Of a stretch of 64,000 nucleotides of DNA, positions 38,897 through 51,826 are shown piece by piece. The notes beneath the pieces are model-generated. The model was given only the letters and a program-made list of their open reading frames with translations, had not been told where the DNA came from and ran no database searches. Within the stretch, counting starts at the first letter, position 1. Every line of letters begins with the position of its first letter. The stretch is from Branchiostoma floridae (taxonomy: Eukaryota > Chordata > Leptocardii > Amphioxiformes > Branchiostomatidae), in contig NC_049992.1 in NCBI RefSeq assembly GCF_000003815.2, positions 4,910,481 through 4,974,480 on the forward strand, in the 5' to 3' direction. Position numbers and translations under genes: made by a program.

Positions 38897-41800
38897 ATGG
38901 CGACAACCGAGACCACGCCGCCGTCGGAACAGGAGCACAAAAAAGGGGACGATCTGAGAGCCATGAAGTCGAGCTCAAAGCTTCAGCAGGCACTGCATGA
39001 GGATGATGCCAAAGAGGAAGGTGTGACGGCTCCAAAGATCAGCTCTGGACATCAACCCTCTGTGCCCAATGAAAACAGGTCATCCCCAACACGTAAGAAA
39101 CATACTCATAAAGTCAAAGAAGAGGTGTCCTCCTCCATCGCTGAAAAAGATCTTAAGATCCGAAGCAAGGTTGCCGATCGTGGGAAGCATTCATATGAAC
39201 ACACCATCGCCGGAAAACAGACGGAATCTGGCCAGTATGGCTCCGCTCCTGGCACCGACAAGCAACCTGCCGCGGCTGGGCCTCGATACCTTAACGTCGG
39301 AGATCACGTAGTGGTGTGTTCGGGACATGAATCAGAACACACTTACTGGTACCGAGAGGCTGAAGAAGTCGGCGAGGGGTATGAGGAAGATCATTGCTCT
39401 CATTACTACAAAAACCCAGAGGTTTGTTACAATTACAAAGTGCCTGAGGAAGTAACCGACGTGTATGAGGAAAGCTCTTGTTCCCACGACTACAACAAAC
39501 CAGAGGATGCTTACCGGTGTGACAGCGATCTCGCCCCCCCCCCCCCCGAAATCGCTAAAGGGGGGCGAGGTAGGGGGGCGAAATCGCTAGCGATCTCGCC
39601 CTCCCCGTTGTAGCGTACTATCATGGTATTTATAATTTCCATAGCATATTGTAGACAGAGACACTGTAACTACATTGTAAAATTCTTTCTAGTTTGATTG
39701 AAGGGCTTTGAATCCTCAGCATCCTTCGTTGCCAAAGACTAGATACTAGGACAATTAATAAGCCATTTTCAATCACTTCACGTATCTGATTTTGTTCACT
39801 TGCAATATTAGCCCCATGGGCATGAATTTACAATAAACCTTATTACCTCCATGAAATGTCATGGAATGGAGGTTATATTTTCTGTTATGTGTCTCTGTGT
39901 AGATGATTACTCAAGAACGGCTGGATGGATTGGTTTCATACTTGTTGTGTTGGTTGGGTGTGATGAAAGCTCGAATCGATGAGATTTTGGGAGCCGTATC
40001 TGTCGTTATAATCGATGTAATAATATCAGAAATCACCCCTTTATTTGAGATATATTGGTACAGGCATCGTGCCTTATGTGTTTGTTAATGGGCTTAGCTC
40101 CAAGCAGATGGTTAGGTGACAGCTGTTTGGGGAACCCTGAGTTTTTTAATATGATAATTAGTTTTATTTATGTCTGCTTAGGATATCATGGAGATGTGAA
40201 GCGTAAGTATAATTGTAAGAAGTTGAGGTATATTTAACGATAATGCTTAACAGGTATGGATGTCTCACATACTGTACTGCTGATTTGAGTGACATGGTGA
40301 TTAAATGCCATTAGGTCCTCTCATCTGGGTTGGGTGTCAGAAGTTTTATGGGCAATACAGATGTTCTGATTTTGTTACGATAAGGGACAGTTGTTAGTTG
40401 TCTCTTTCGTAGCCAATGGTACTTGTTTTTTAGCAGACGGGGTTGGCGCCAAGTATTCATCTTACAGTTGGTGTAGGGCTGTCAGAGGAAAGTGTGCATC
40501 TCGTTTTTGTACCGTGTGAACAGCTGATGTTATGACATATTGGTGGAAAATCAAATCACCATCTGACTAAAGTTGGCCACATCCCTTCTTCTTTCTGAGT
40601 TTCCCAACTTCCTCCCACCACACAGCTCTGAGGCACATAGTCGAACCTCAATAATGCTGGCAACCTTAGACATTTTAAATGCCAAACATCAAGCTTAAGG
40701 AACACCACGCTACCATATGCCGTCGACCTCTTAAACGCACATTACACAATTAAGTGTCACATTTTGATAATTACTAATCAGATTGACATCCTCTGTGTCA
40801 TTAAATAAATACACCACTACTTTCCCATAACATTTGTATTATATAACCATTACTCTCAAATACAACCGACTATAAACATACATACCATCCACAAAAAAGA
40901 ATAAATATTTCATGGAGGTATGAGGTCCCCGAACTCTAGTTCTTATTTTTAAACGACAAAAAAGGTCTACATCTGAAAAAAACGTAAAATGTTGAGTAAG
41001 AGAAACATTTCATTCTGGCATTTTCAGCAGCTCAGTGAGAGCCGAAAAACTCAATTCATATTTTGTATGAATATTTGTTGTAGTCTGTTAAGATTTTGAC
41101 GATATGGTGGCCTTGAAAAGGAACATCTCTAACATCATACCTGCAGCTGTGATAGAAAAGTATTGTAAATGAATTCATCAAATGATAAATTTACAAGCAG
41201 AGTTTCTATATTTAAAGAAAAACTACACAGCAAGAAGCATGTTTTTAATTGACGACATACAGGTGAAAAAAGAGTACATTGAAAATATAAAATTCCCATG
41301 TACAAATGGGGAAAATGGCTTTTAAACTTGCATGGCCTGTTGCAAAGACTGTCGAGCAAAAGAGAAGCTATTTTAAGGGGTGGGAAGAGCGATGTTTCTT
41401 ATCAGCGCTGCCGTTATTTGATCCTTACGGACGTTTGCTCAGAATACATTTTCTATTACTCCTGCTTTATCGCAGAACGTGTCGTGGAAATGTGGAGTGG
41501 GTGGAAATCCAACAGAGTCTGCTGGCTTGGAATGGGATGTGGACTTCTGTTCGTAGCATCAGTTGTCATCGCTTGCATCTTGGCAACTCACTTCCTGATC
41601 ACTTCCGATGGAAGGGTAAGCTAGGAAGTCTTGTTTACATGGCCGAGTGATCATAAGTACTTAAGACTTCTTATTAGCAGACTTCGGCTAGTCTGGGTAT
41701 TACGATGAGGTGGGTAACCAAGTAAGACATTGGTAGGAGCACTTTGATGTTTTTCAATCCATGCCAAGGGAAAGAAACATAATCCAGCCAGCAATGGAAA

Positions 41801-44800
41801 ATTGCGCGTGGAAGAAATGCCCTGTGAAGTCTGCAACGAGGCTATGTCATGAGTAGCAGTTGCTCATGAATCACATAATGTGGCATTTCATAGTGGGCCA
41901 ATTCCACTTTTCGGCTATTTCGCTGCAACCTCGCTGTGACCTAACGTTGAATTGGATTTCTGTAACCCTTTATTTCATAACTGGAATATCATGAAACCAT
42001 TGGAGGGCATGACTAAAAAGACAACGAAACACAGAAAACGTAAAATAAAAGTTGTTTAACGCTCCGTTAATTGTAAGGTTGCAATGTAGCCGCAGCGAGG
42101 TCGCGGTGCTAGTGGAATGGGGTGTCAAAGATATTTCAATGTTGTGCTCTTGTATCTAGGTGACTTTTGGTTCCAAGCTGCAACAAAATGGCACGATGAT
42201 CCTGGAATCCAGTACTCCATGGAAGACGGCATTCTATGAAGAAAACAACTCGGCTTTTGAAGAGATAACAGTCATGGACTCGAATCCAACGTATTTGCCA
42301 TTTACGAACAGCAGTGTGACCGCTGATGCATTACCAAGGACTGCCATTCCCCTGTTCATCGCTGGTAAGTGAAATAATTCAGATACTATTCATTTTTCCT
42401 CATTGATGTCCAAAGATATTGGTTTTTGGTAATGCCTTTTTTCGTTTCCATGACATTTGATGCCAATAACTTAAGGTTTTTACACAGGCCTAAATGAGTG
42501 TGCCAAGAAACCATGCACACACGGAACCTGCCAGAACAGAGATGGCGGCTACAAATGCACCTGCTCACCTGGATGGACTGGACAGAACTGTTTGCGAAGG
42601 GAGTTATTTTCCTAGACTGTTTCTACTTTAACATTCAGCATCTTAGCCATCTATTCGTTCTGAATTACCAAATGGTATGCTATTTAACTCGTTACACAGA
42701 CATTGACGAGTGGGTTTGTATACATTTCTAGATTTAGGAATGAAATATCTTTCCTTATCTTTTATTATTAAAGACATCAATGAGTGCACCAGGAACCCAT
42801 GCCAACATGGACGCTGTGTGAACAAAGATGTTGGCTACACATGTACCTGCTCACAAGGATGGACTGGACAGAACTGTCAGCAAGGTGAGTTCTTTTTCTC
42901 CAAATGTTACTTTAAAAGGTTATGCCTTCTTATGATATATTCTGTACAAAGGCACCATCTATGTTGACTCTTTATAATTAATTATGATCTATAATTTCTT
43001 CTAACTTGTCCTGATTTGAATTTGTTTAATTAGCCAGTATCAGGCCACTTAGCTTAAAGTGACTTTTAAATGTGCTCATCTACAAATTATATATTTTCCG
43101 CATCATGCAGACATCAATGAGTGCACCAGGAACCCATGCCAAAATTGAGGCTGTGTGAACATACCTGGCGGCTACAAATGTTCCTGCTCACATGGACGGA
43201 TTGGACAGAACTGTAACCAAGGTGACTTAATTACTTTCTAAGACTCCTTCATTTCTTATTTAGGAGGAGAATACCTATTTCTGATTCCGTCTCCCTCTTT
43301 CATTCTCATATGTTACTGTAAGTTTTATATTTTGTAGACACTTGTGAGAAATCTTCAGATGCAATCCAACGTTAAATGTAATGCAATACCATGCCAATTT
43401 TCTATTAGCAAACTATTGTTTGTTAATGCAGTCAAACCATGCGAGCGTGGGTGGACTGGGTACAACAACAACTGCTACAAGCATGTGAGAGACAAAGTCG
43501 AAGGGAACACAGCAAAGTCACGATGCCGGAGATATGGTGCAAACCTTGCGTCCATCACAAGTGCTGAGGAGAACAACTTTATAGCAGATCTCATCAAGAA
43601 TGGTGGGCAATAATGTTGATGTCATTCTTTTTGTTACTTTCAATAATGAAATTTTTGCATCTCTGGTTTGAAATTTATTGAGATAAACATTCCTGGCTAG
43701 ACCGAAATGGGTTAAAATTGTACAGAAATCAGACTAAATGGATACTAAAAACACTCAGTCTGACTCTACCTATTACTCGCACCAAACGATTCCGGCCCGG
43801 TGCCGTTACTGGTACTGGACAATGAAGCAGAATGACACTACTGACAAATTGTTTTTATGTGTTACTATATTAAGGATAACTTGTTGTATACGTGCATCTC
43901 ATACTTTAAATTAAATGTAGTGGTATTTTGAAACTAATGCCAATGATTTTGGGGTGGAAGGAAAGGGATTGCCTCTACCTTCCAGTACAAAGGCAAAGAC
44001 CTACTGCGCTTATGTCTAATGGAATCTGTATGCCATTGTGAAACATGACGAATGATAATGGATAACAGTTCAAAAAAGATACCTGGATAATAAATATCAG
44101 GGAAATCCATCGTTCCTATGTTCACTTATGCTTCTTGGGAGATTTTGACAAAACTGCCCCTTCAGTTCCAGAGAAAGTTGCTTTGGGAGCCCCAAAATAC
44201 ATCACTTCTGTCTTACATCACAAGCTATCTGCCACCAAAAAATCAAGACCGCAGCTCGTCCAGGTCAAAAGATACAAACAATGGAAATTCTACTGCAGTA
44301 CCAAGGTCACATACCAGGGGCCCAAAATCGACCTTGACCTTTGTGTTCCCAGTTCCTACCGAATATCACATGCCAAATATCATTGCAATGCATCAAGAGG
44401 TTCTAGAGCTATGTTAACTACAAATACTAAGTATTCGGAAGCAAAAACAGACAGACACACGCACAGCAGACACACCAAAAACGTTACATTTATTTTTCAT
44501 GAAAGGTAACAATGTGGTATTTCCTTGAATTCATGAAGCATGAATGGCTTGCCCCATTAGTGTCATGTTTTTACCTTATCCCAGCTCCTAAAGGGCCTCA
44601 ACGGTATGTCGTCTTGATCGGATTGAGACGCCATGATGATGACTCATTCAGATGGGTGGATGGGTCACCTCTTACCTACACCAACTGGGCTCCCGGACAG
44701 CCTGACGATTTTTGGTTTTACTTGGGACAGGACTGTGGCGTTATATACTCCAGGGTAAGACCATAATTTTTCCTTTCATCTATTTTGTAAGGATTCCAGC

Positions 44801-45214
44801 AGCATAGCTGAAATGTGCAAGTTATCTAAAGGCAACATATGAATTTGAGTGTATTCTAAACAAGACAATAAATATGGAGGAATTTTGCTTGCTGCCTATA
44901 ATTAGTTTTATGGCATTTTTAGTTTGCTGGCCCTACACTCTGTGCAGCAGGGTACAGACTTTCTCCCAGGACTATTATTATAATACTGCTACTGTTTCGG
45001 TATGGATCTTTAAATCAAGCTTTTTTTTTAATGAGAAAACCAACATATAAAAGTGATGTGGCCTTACTTGACATTGTGTATTACTAACCCTCTGATATAT
45101 TGAACATTTCAACAGAAAGACAGTGCTTTTGGGGTAGGAAGGGGAGACAAAGGGCAGTGGGATGACAACAAGTGCATGACCAAACTCTCCTACCTTTGCA
45201 AGAAGCCAAAATGA
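38897..45214 (+). CDS. Gene D: type II transmembrane EGF-CTLD receptor, family 1, QPD-type
   Basis: Exons: 38897-39569 (donor inside an insertion), 41476-41615, 42160-42364, 42488-42598 (EGF1, donor GG), 42774-42884 (EGF2), 43111-43221 (EGF3, in-frame stop), 43432-43602, 44585-44754, 45116-45214. Using only EGF2 gives about 522 aa; the EGF exons are phase 1-1, so skipping keeps frame. The tail has YLNV and two Tyr-rich repeats, the second cut by a GC-rich insertion. The membrane exon is nearly identical to A. The CTLD has QPD (44698-44706) where the other four genes have EPN, predicting galactose-type binding, and WDD. AATAAA lies at 45332-45337. A GTAAGT directly follows the stop. The gene may be functional with reduced EGF content, or be decaying. 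Confidence 0.72.
39528..39606. mobile_element. GC-rich insertion in exon 1 of gene D
   Basis: Compared with gene A, sequence after GCTTACCGG is replaced by a C-run/G-run element starting TGTGACAGCGATCTCG. The ancestral exon end and donor are missing. A CGAG/GTAGGG site within it (exon end 39569) leaves the exon in phase 1, as required for the next exon. The new residues include a PPPP run. Homopolymer length here sets the frame and needs checking. Confidence 0.75.
39840..40925. mobile_element. Inverted-repeat element in intron 1 of gene D
   Basis: TTACCTCCATGAAAT near the start and ATTTCATGGAGGTA near the end form terminal inverted repeats around about 1.1 kb. Intron 1 of gene A (367 bp) lacks it. 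Parts resemble the dispersed repeat in the CTLD introns of A and D and sequence near 61490-61605. No gene is recognised inside. Confidence 0.55.
42701..42716 (+). pseudogene. Truncated EGF exon start in gene D
   Basis: A TTACACAG acceptor and ACATTGACGAGTG (the DIDE start of an EGF exon) are followed at once by unrelated sequence. The rest of the exon is deleted. Confidence 0.6.
43111..43221 (+). pseudogene. EGF3 exon of gene D with premature stop
   Basis: The exon keeps both splice sites and its 111-base length, but the Gly codon after the second Cys is TGA and the preceding His is Asn. Included in mRNA, it would end the protein before the CTLD. Being phase 1-1, it can be skipped without a frameshift. 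Confidence 0.85.
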
Positions 45215-45423
45215 GTAAGTATCAATAAATTTGCATTCTATGCTAAAAAAATGTCTAAACCAAGGGACACAAAATCCGGAGAGTTGGATCCAGTGAAGAC
45301 TGTTGCTTTTTTTTTCATTTTCAGAAATCAGAATAAAAGATGGAACAGGACTTTTATCCTGTATGTACTGAAGAGCTAGCTCTCAATGGTATAGAAGGAG
45401 AATGTTCTGTCCTACGTATACAC

Positions 45424-45666
45424 ACATACATACATACATATTCATACTTCTTAACAAGTTGAAGCATTCACATAGTTTTGCTTCCATTGTTTTCTATCTT
45501 TCATCAGTTCAATGAGGTCCTTATCATATAGACCAGTCTCTGCTTCAATAAAGTCCTTTAGCGTGAGGTATGGACGTCCTCTTGTCCTATTTGCTTCTGG
45601 GGACCAAAAAAGCAGTTCACCGGCTGGTTCGCCATGTCGAACAACATGTCCAGCAAGGCTTGACTT
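45424..45666 (-). mobile_element. 5'-truncated LINE, C-terminal end (minus strand)
   Basis: The minus strand from 45663 to 45451 reads a typical LINE ORF C-terminus, with AGHVVRHGEP, then TRGRPYLTLKD, then DRKQW before the stop. It ends in a TATG-type microsatellite tail. ACGTATACAC flanks both sides (45414-45423 and 45667-45676). Unit 2 lacks it. The clade cannot be set from so short a piece. Confidence 0.8.
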
Positions 45667-46642
45667 ACGTATACACCCATCGTTAAAGACTTACAGTGTT
45701 AAGAAGTAACTGTTGAAAAAAGACGTAAGGCCATTTTCCTAGTTGTTGGATGTTATATACTGTAGAAAGAAATTAGGAAAAGGTCAAGATGAGATCAGAA
45801 GGTTGAGAGCAATAACTTGAACCAAGGACGTTCTTGCTTGAACAATTAGCTGTTCTTAGGCTGTTCTAAGTGTACCAAGGTAATGAATTATGTGGCATAG
45901 AAGAAATATCTGTTCAAATACAATCTAACATATAGTTGTATTGACTTGTTTCTGCCAGTTCATTCTAGTGATGCTGAAGAAGAATGATGGATGTCACTCA
46001 AAGCATCTCTAGTTTTATCCAGTTGTAGAGATTACATTGTATTTGAATATTGTTTACCGGGATGTCTAACCTTCTTAATTGAAGTTTAACTTGTGTTTGT
46101 GCTCTTAGAAGTACAGTAGCAAGCCATAGTTATGAAGAAAACCAGTGGTACAATCCATCGTCTGAGCTGGAATTTAAAGAGATACTATAAGTTACATTAA
46201 GACAATATAGGAAAGATATTTTCAAAATATCAACTTCATAACTAAATGGTTAACTGCAGCAATGTAGCGACATACATTTACAAAAATAGTTTCCTGACTT
46301 AATCTATCCTATGTTTAAATCATATTAGTGTCATACTTTAACAATACAATGGTCATGTGAGTATAGTCTCTGCCATACTTGATATTAGCTTGCAAGTTTG
46401 ACTTTATTGTGGTATTATGGTACATAGATGTACTGCTATCTTTGCTTAGTACTCAGAGTTAATAGGAACGAGTATTACCATGAAGATAGTTGAGCACACG
46501 CATTTGACTATTAACTACCATTGGACTAGCCCCGTGCTGTAGTGGTCGCACAAAGTCGTGTGGCCAAAAGGCTTTGATCCGGTGATAGGCACTGACCTAT
46601 GCACCATTTATGGTGTGGGGAGGACGTTTTATATTGTACTTA

Positions 46643-47829
46643 GGCCTGACGTTATCCCCCTCAGGTACCTATTCTCTAGCAAAGAAACAACTGTCCTTGA
46701 AAGCACGCAAAGCCATTTTCAGTCTGAAATCCCTGATGCATTCATCTCTGTCTCCAAAGGCTCTGCTCAAACTATTTAGTACATGTATCAAACCTATTAT
46801 ATTATATGGTTGTGAGATTTGGGGTAAAGCTTATTCAGATGACAGTTGCCCAGCAGAAATTACACAGAACCGTTTTTGTAAAAATGTTCTCGGTGTACAT
46901 AGAAATTCAAGTAACATAGCTAGTAGAGCAGAGCTTGGAATGTACCCAATAGACATAGATATATCCATACGTACAGTTAAGTATTGGCTGCGCCTCAAAC
47001 AGTTGGACTTCTCAACACATCCCTTACAAGTAGACGCTTTACTCTGTCAGCAATCTATACCGAATAACAGCCGTAAGAAATACTGGTTACAACACGTAAA
47101 GGAAATTCTAGACAATACTGGTTACTCTTACCTATGGAACTCTATGAATTCACAGCTAGACAATAAGCATATATGTACATCGTTAAGAAAAAGGTTAGAA
47201 GATATATATATCCAGACATTTTCTCATAGACTGTCCACAGATAATGGTAAGTTAAGATTTTTCAAGAAACTAAAGAAGGGATACTCAATGGAAACTTATT
47301 TAACGTTACTAGATAAATTCGAGGTCAGATCGGCAATGTGCAAACTTAGAATTAGCGCCCACCCCCTTGAAATTGAGAGAGGGCGGTACAAAAAGCTACC
47401 TGTGGGCGAAAGAACCTGTAACCATTGTATGGCAAAACCGGTGGAAGACGAAATACATTTTATTTCTAACTGCCTCTCTAACGATCAGGAAAGAAAGGAG
47501 TTATTTGAAGAGGCATGCAAATTCCACAAAAATTTCCAAACGCTTACCGACGAAAACAAAACTATAACGCTGTTAACGTCACATAACCCACGCATCATAG
47601 AAAAAGTGGGACACTTCGTCTTCCACTGCTTCCAGAAAAGAAGTCAAACCCTAAATACGTAGATTGTAGCTCTCAGCAGTCCATACCATTAATAGAATAG
47701 TCACTCGTTTACACTTGTCACCATTGTTATCTATACCAAAGTATTTCATTTTATACATGTTTATTATATTCTCTGTATGTTTCATGTTGCAATTAGCCCT
47801 CGGGCAAGAACTTGCAAATAAACTTCATT
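46643..47829 (+). mobile_element. 5'-truncated LINE with RT C-terminal ORF
   Basis: An open frame to a stop at 47660-47662 (about 339 codons) encodes the end of a non-LTR reverse transcriptase. GLTLSPSG follows the palm, IILYGCEIWG is the usual post-RT motif, and a CNHC...HFISNC motif lies near the C-terminus. An AATAAA lies just before the 3' end. ATTGTAC(T/A)TA flanks both ends (46633-46642 and 47830-47839, one mismatch). Unit 1 has the uninserted site near 13226. The catalytic domain is missing, so it cannot move by itself. Confidence 0.85.
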
Positions 47830-49194
47830 ATTGTACATACAAAATATGTATTACATCTGATTTAATGTTGTTTCATTGTGCATAATTTTAAGCATTTCGG
47901 AGGTTTGCAAAATGTGTGCAAAATGACCTGGAGAGTCACTGTATACTTGCATTGAATAGTGTTTAACATAAGTGAGGTTGATAGCAGTTCACAGACTGTT
48001 CCTATCTTTGTTGTGATTGTTGAATACTTCATAACTACAAGGCCTACTGTCACATTACTCCCAGAAAGATGTTTCAAACACTAATTTTATCTAACATTAT
48101 TTATGTCCACGTTGTTTGTAAGTTGAGAGAAAAAGGTCTAAATTTCACAACATAATGTTATGAGGGCTCCAACAACTATTTTGCTGTAATGTGTGAGGTA
48201 AATATGTAATATTACAAAATAAGCTATACAACCGTTAAGGGTTAACTCATTGTGATGTAAACTAGTGAACAAGGCTTGAGCATGCTGCTTGCATTTTGGA
48301 TGGAAGTTGAACTAAGATAAATGGAAAACAAACTTAAGATACCAAGTCCTTTTAGCCAGCGACATTGCAAATAATGTGTAAGTCTTTCATCCCGAGATTT
48401 AAAACAAATCCTCCAGCTGGAGAATGATGTAACTGTCATAATGTTATATTTCAGTGTTGTGGATTGTGCAAAAGTGGCAGATTGTGCAAAGGCAGTCAAT
48501 TGTGTACCTGCAGGCGACTGTTGCATGGCTAGTCTTCTGCATGTTGTCTTATACATTAGCCCTGCGCTAATCCTCAGAACTCTGTGTGTCCTTCACTTAC
48601 GAGCAGCCTGAACTATTAGACTTCATGCAAAAGACTAGCCCTACAACAGTCTATAAATTGTGCAAAGTTGCAAATGTAAACAAGACTTGGTGATGGTGAT
48701 GGATGCATTTGGCATCAGTTGATTGATACAACGTTGCTTTCATTAAAGTCTGTGGCAAATAAATGCATCTTTATGTTAATTTTCACTTGTATTTCCCACG
48801 AGGCATTGCTTTATTAAAGACAGCATGAATTAGACAATAGTTGGTGTCGTGTTTTCTCACTACCTTTGCATAGAAAGTTATTTCATGTACTACAGTAAGG
48901 CCCGAGTTACAGCTTTTGTTACTATTTCTTATGATTTTACTATGATAAGTATTAATCTTTTTTCTGTGGCTGGGGAAGACAAACTGGCAGTTTTTATCTT
49001 TTTATCTATCAATGTTTATATTTTCTGTAAGGAAACAGAAAATGGAAAATAAATGAAACTAGAAAGGCCGACATTTGCTTATGAGCAACTACAGCATATT
49101 GCAATCCATCTTCATCCTTGAAAAAAGCCCAAAATTCAACAATTTGAAGTAATGTTTGCTCAAAGGGAAGATGAAGTACTGTGGGCACTTGTCC

Positions 49195-50045
49195 TACACA
49201 CCTTCATGCCGAATTTAGGTCATTTGGTTTCAATATAAGGGCATAGGAGCCAAAAATCTACATTTTTTAGTTAAAAATGACTAAAAACCCCAAAATAACT
49301 CATTTTATAAGTGCTCTATGAAGAAAGTGTTGATGGGGTCCTGTTGTCATATGTCCAATTTACCTTTGTACCAAATTTCAGGTCATTTGGTCAACATACA
49401 AGGGCATAGAAGCCAAAAATATACATTTTTAGTCAAAAATGACTGAAAACCCCAAAATAACTAATTTTTGAAGTGATCTATGAAGAAAGTGTCAATGGGG
49501 TCCTGTGAGCATATGTTCAATGCACCTCTGTACCAAATTTCAGGTCATTTGGTTTCTATACAAGGGCATAGGAGCCAAAAATATACATTTTTAGTCAAAA
49601 ATGGCCCAAAACCCTAAAATAACTCATCTTTTAACTAAACAATGAATAAAGCGTTGATGGGGTTCTGTGGTCATATGTTAAACGCACCTATGTACCAAAT
49701 TTCAGGTCATTTGGTTTTAATACAAGGGCATAGGAGCCAAAAATATACATTTTTAGTCAAAAATGGCCAGAAACCCTAAACTAACTCATTTTTGAAGTGA
49801 TCTATGAAGAAAGTGTTGATGGTTTTCTGTGCTAATATGTCCAATGCACCTCTGTACCAAATTTCAGGTCATTAGCTTGTAATACACAGGGCACAGGGGC
49901 CCTTAATATACATATTCTGTCTAAAAATGACCAAAAACCCTAAATATCATAAATTCTAAGGCCTCTATCAAGAAAGTGAAAAAAACGTCTGGAGGTATTT
50001 GCTATTTCTACCACCCTGCCAAATTTCAGCTCATTTGGCCGAAAA
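49195..50045. repeat. Tandem repeat, about 162-bp unit, five copies
   Basis: Successive copies share ACCAAATTTCAGGTCATTTGG, then ACATTTTTAGTCAAAAATG and TGAAGAAAGTGT. The period is about 161-165 bp and copies decay to the right. The array lies in an insert (about 49050-50155) absent from units 1 and 2, bordered by GCATATTGCAATCCAT and its near-complement ATGGATTGCAATATA. Confidence 0.8.
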
Positions 50046-51826
50046 ATGAAAAAATTAATCCCATTTGAAGATTTGACAGGAGAAGAAGAAGAAGAGACAA
50101 AGGAAAAGCAATATATTGCAATCCCATACTGTAGTATGGATTGCAATATAAAAAGAAGCTTATATATAATAGGTTATATTTTCAGCAGTCAGTGTGTGTG
50201 TGCTTGTGACCATGATAACGTCTGTGTCCCTGTTTTTTCAGTGCAAATCAATTTTTTGTTATGCAGAGATAATACGTACAGTTTTACCTGGTCCCATCTA
50301 AAGCTGAAGGTTGTAAGTCGATGCATGTCTGTCCACGTGTTCCGTAATTAGTCTCATACTTCTTCGTCTTTGTAGCTATGTACAAGCGCCTTATTTGGAA
50401 TTCCTGGTACGTAACCTCATATCGTTCTAGGAACAATGAATAAGTATATACCATGCAGATTTCAAGGCCTGTGTGAGATTTCGACTGCGTCGTATTTTCT
50501 ACAGTGTTGAAAATGAATTTATTTGGAAAGTTTCAGACAGTAGCAAAGTATAACTATTGAATCTTCATTATGTATATACAGAGCACATACAGATTACAGA
50601 GTCGCGATTACCATCTTCTGAAAAAATCTGAATGTTTCTATGATATTTGAAGATTAAGTATCTATGTCACTGATTAAAGATACCGGGTGCTAAATTAAAC
50701 GTCTGACTGGTAAAAGATATATCCAATTGCTTGAATAATGTTTGTATAACTTTATCACATGGATGTCCAGCCTTTGCCGATGTGTATACATATGTTTATT
50801 CATTTCTTGAATTTTCAAACAGCTGTTGTCCCATTCAACTCAACGGGGTCCAGTGAACAAAGAACACAGAGAGTTATCGAGAGTCTTTGGTTGAAGCATT
50901 TCAGTTTACAGCAGATTACAACACAAGTCAAAAGAAATAAGTCTGTATTAAGACTCCATTCGGTTGGGTTGCGCAACAGTGAATACATATTGAAGAGAGA
51001 ATCGCCACCAGCAACAACGATGGATTGGATTTAAATTTATGCTTTTTAAATCGTTTCGGTCAGCCTTTGTAATTTTTTATTGGTCTGCTTAGTGCTTGTT
51101 TTTTACGTCGATCCAGAACCGTACGTGTGCGTGCGCACTTTATTGACGCGTATTTTTTTAGTATGACATGGCTATGTTGCACTGAAACCTTAAACATCAA
51201 GACACCTGCAACAAACTAAGGTATGTGCTGTCCTCATTTATGTCGTCATGTCCCTCACGATGTTTGAGTGACTTGTTATAGTATGCTTAGTCTATGTCTA
51301 TGCTATCACGTCGCACGGAAATGTTCTGTATATTTGGGGAATTTTAAAAGTTTTGAAAAATAAATCGGATCCAGTTTGTATGCGTGTAGTCTTCTATCCG
51401 TGGATTCATAAAGATTCATGAATAAATACTTTGATTGATTGATCGATTGAGATACAACTCATCTCCTTTCCTAATCTCCAAGTATATGTAAAGAAACGCC
51501 TCATTCTCGATATTTTACATCTGTTGTTTCCATGTTTGGTACTCTTTTTCCACAAAAGTCTGCTATGGTGCTAGTCATTTTACAGTTTATCTACTGCTAT
51601 ATTTGTATGACTGAACCCATAAAAAAGCATGATTTAGTGTACACGTCGCAATATGTACGCCGAAAATTGTTGTTTGCATACTGATATTTCAATATTGATC
51701 TAAAAGAAATGGCCAAAACGAACGGGCGTGGACAATGAACCCTGAGTTTTCTCTCTACTACATGTTTTGTTCCATGTGTATATAATGATATTTGTTGAGG
51801 GATTTTTATGACTCCGTGTAATCCGT

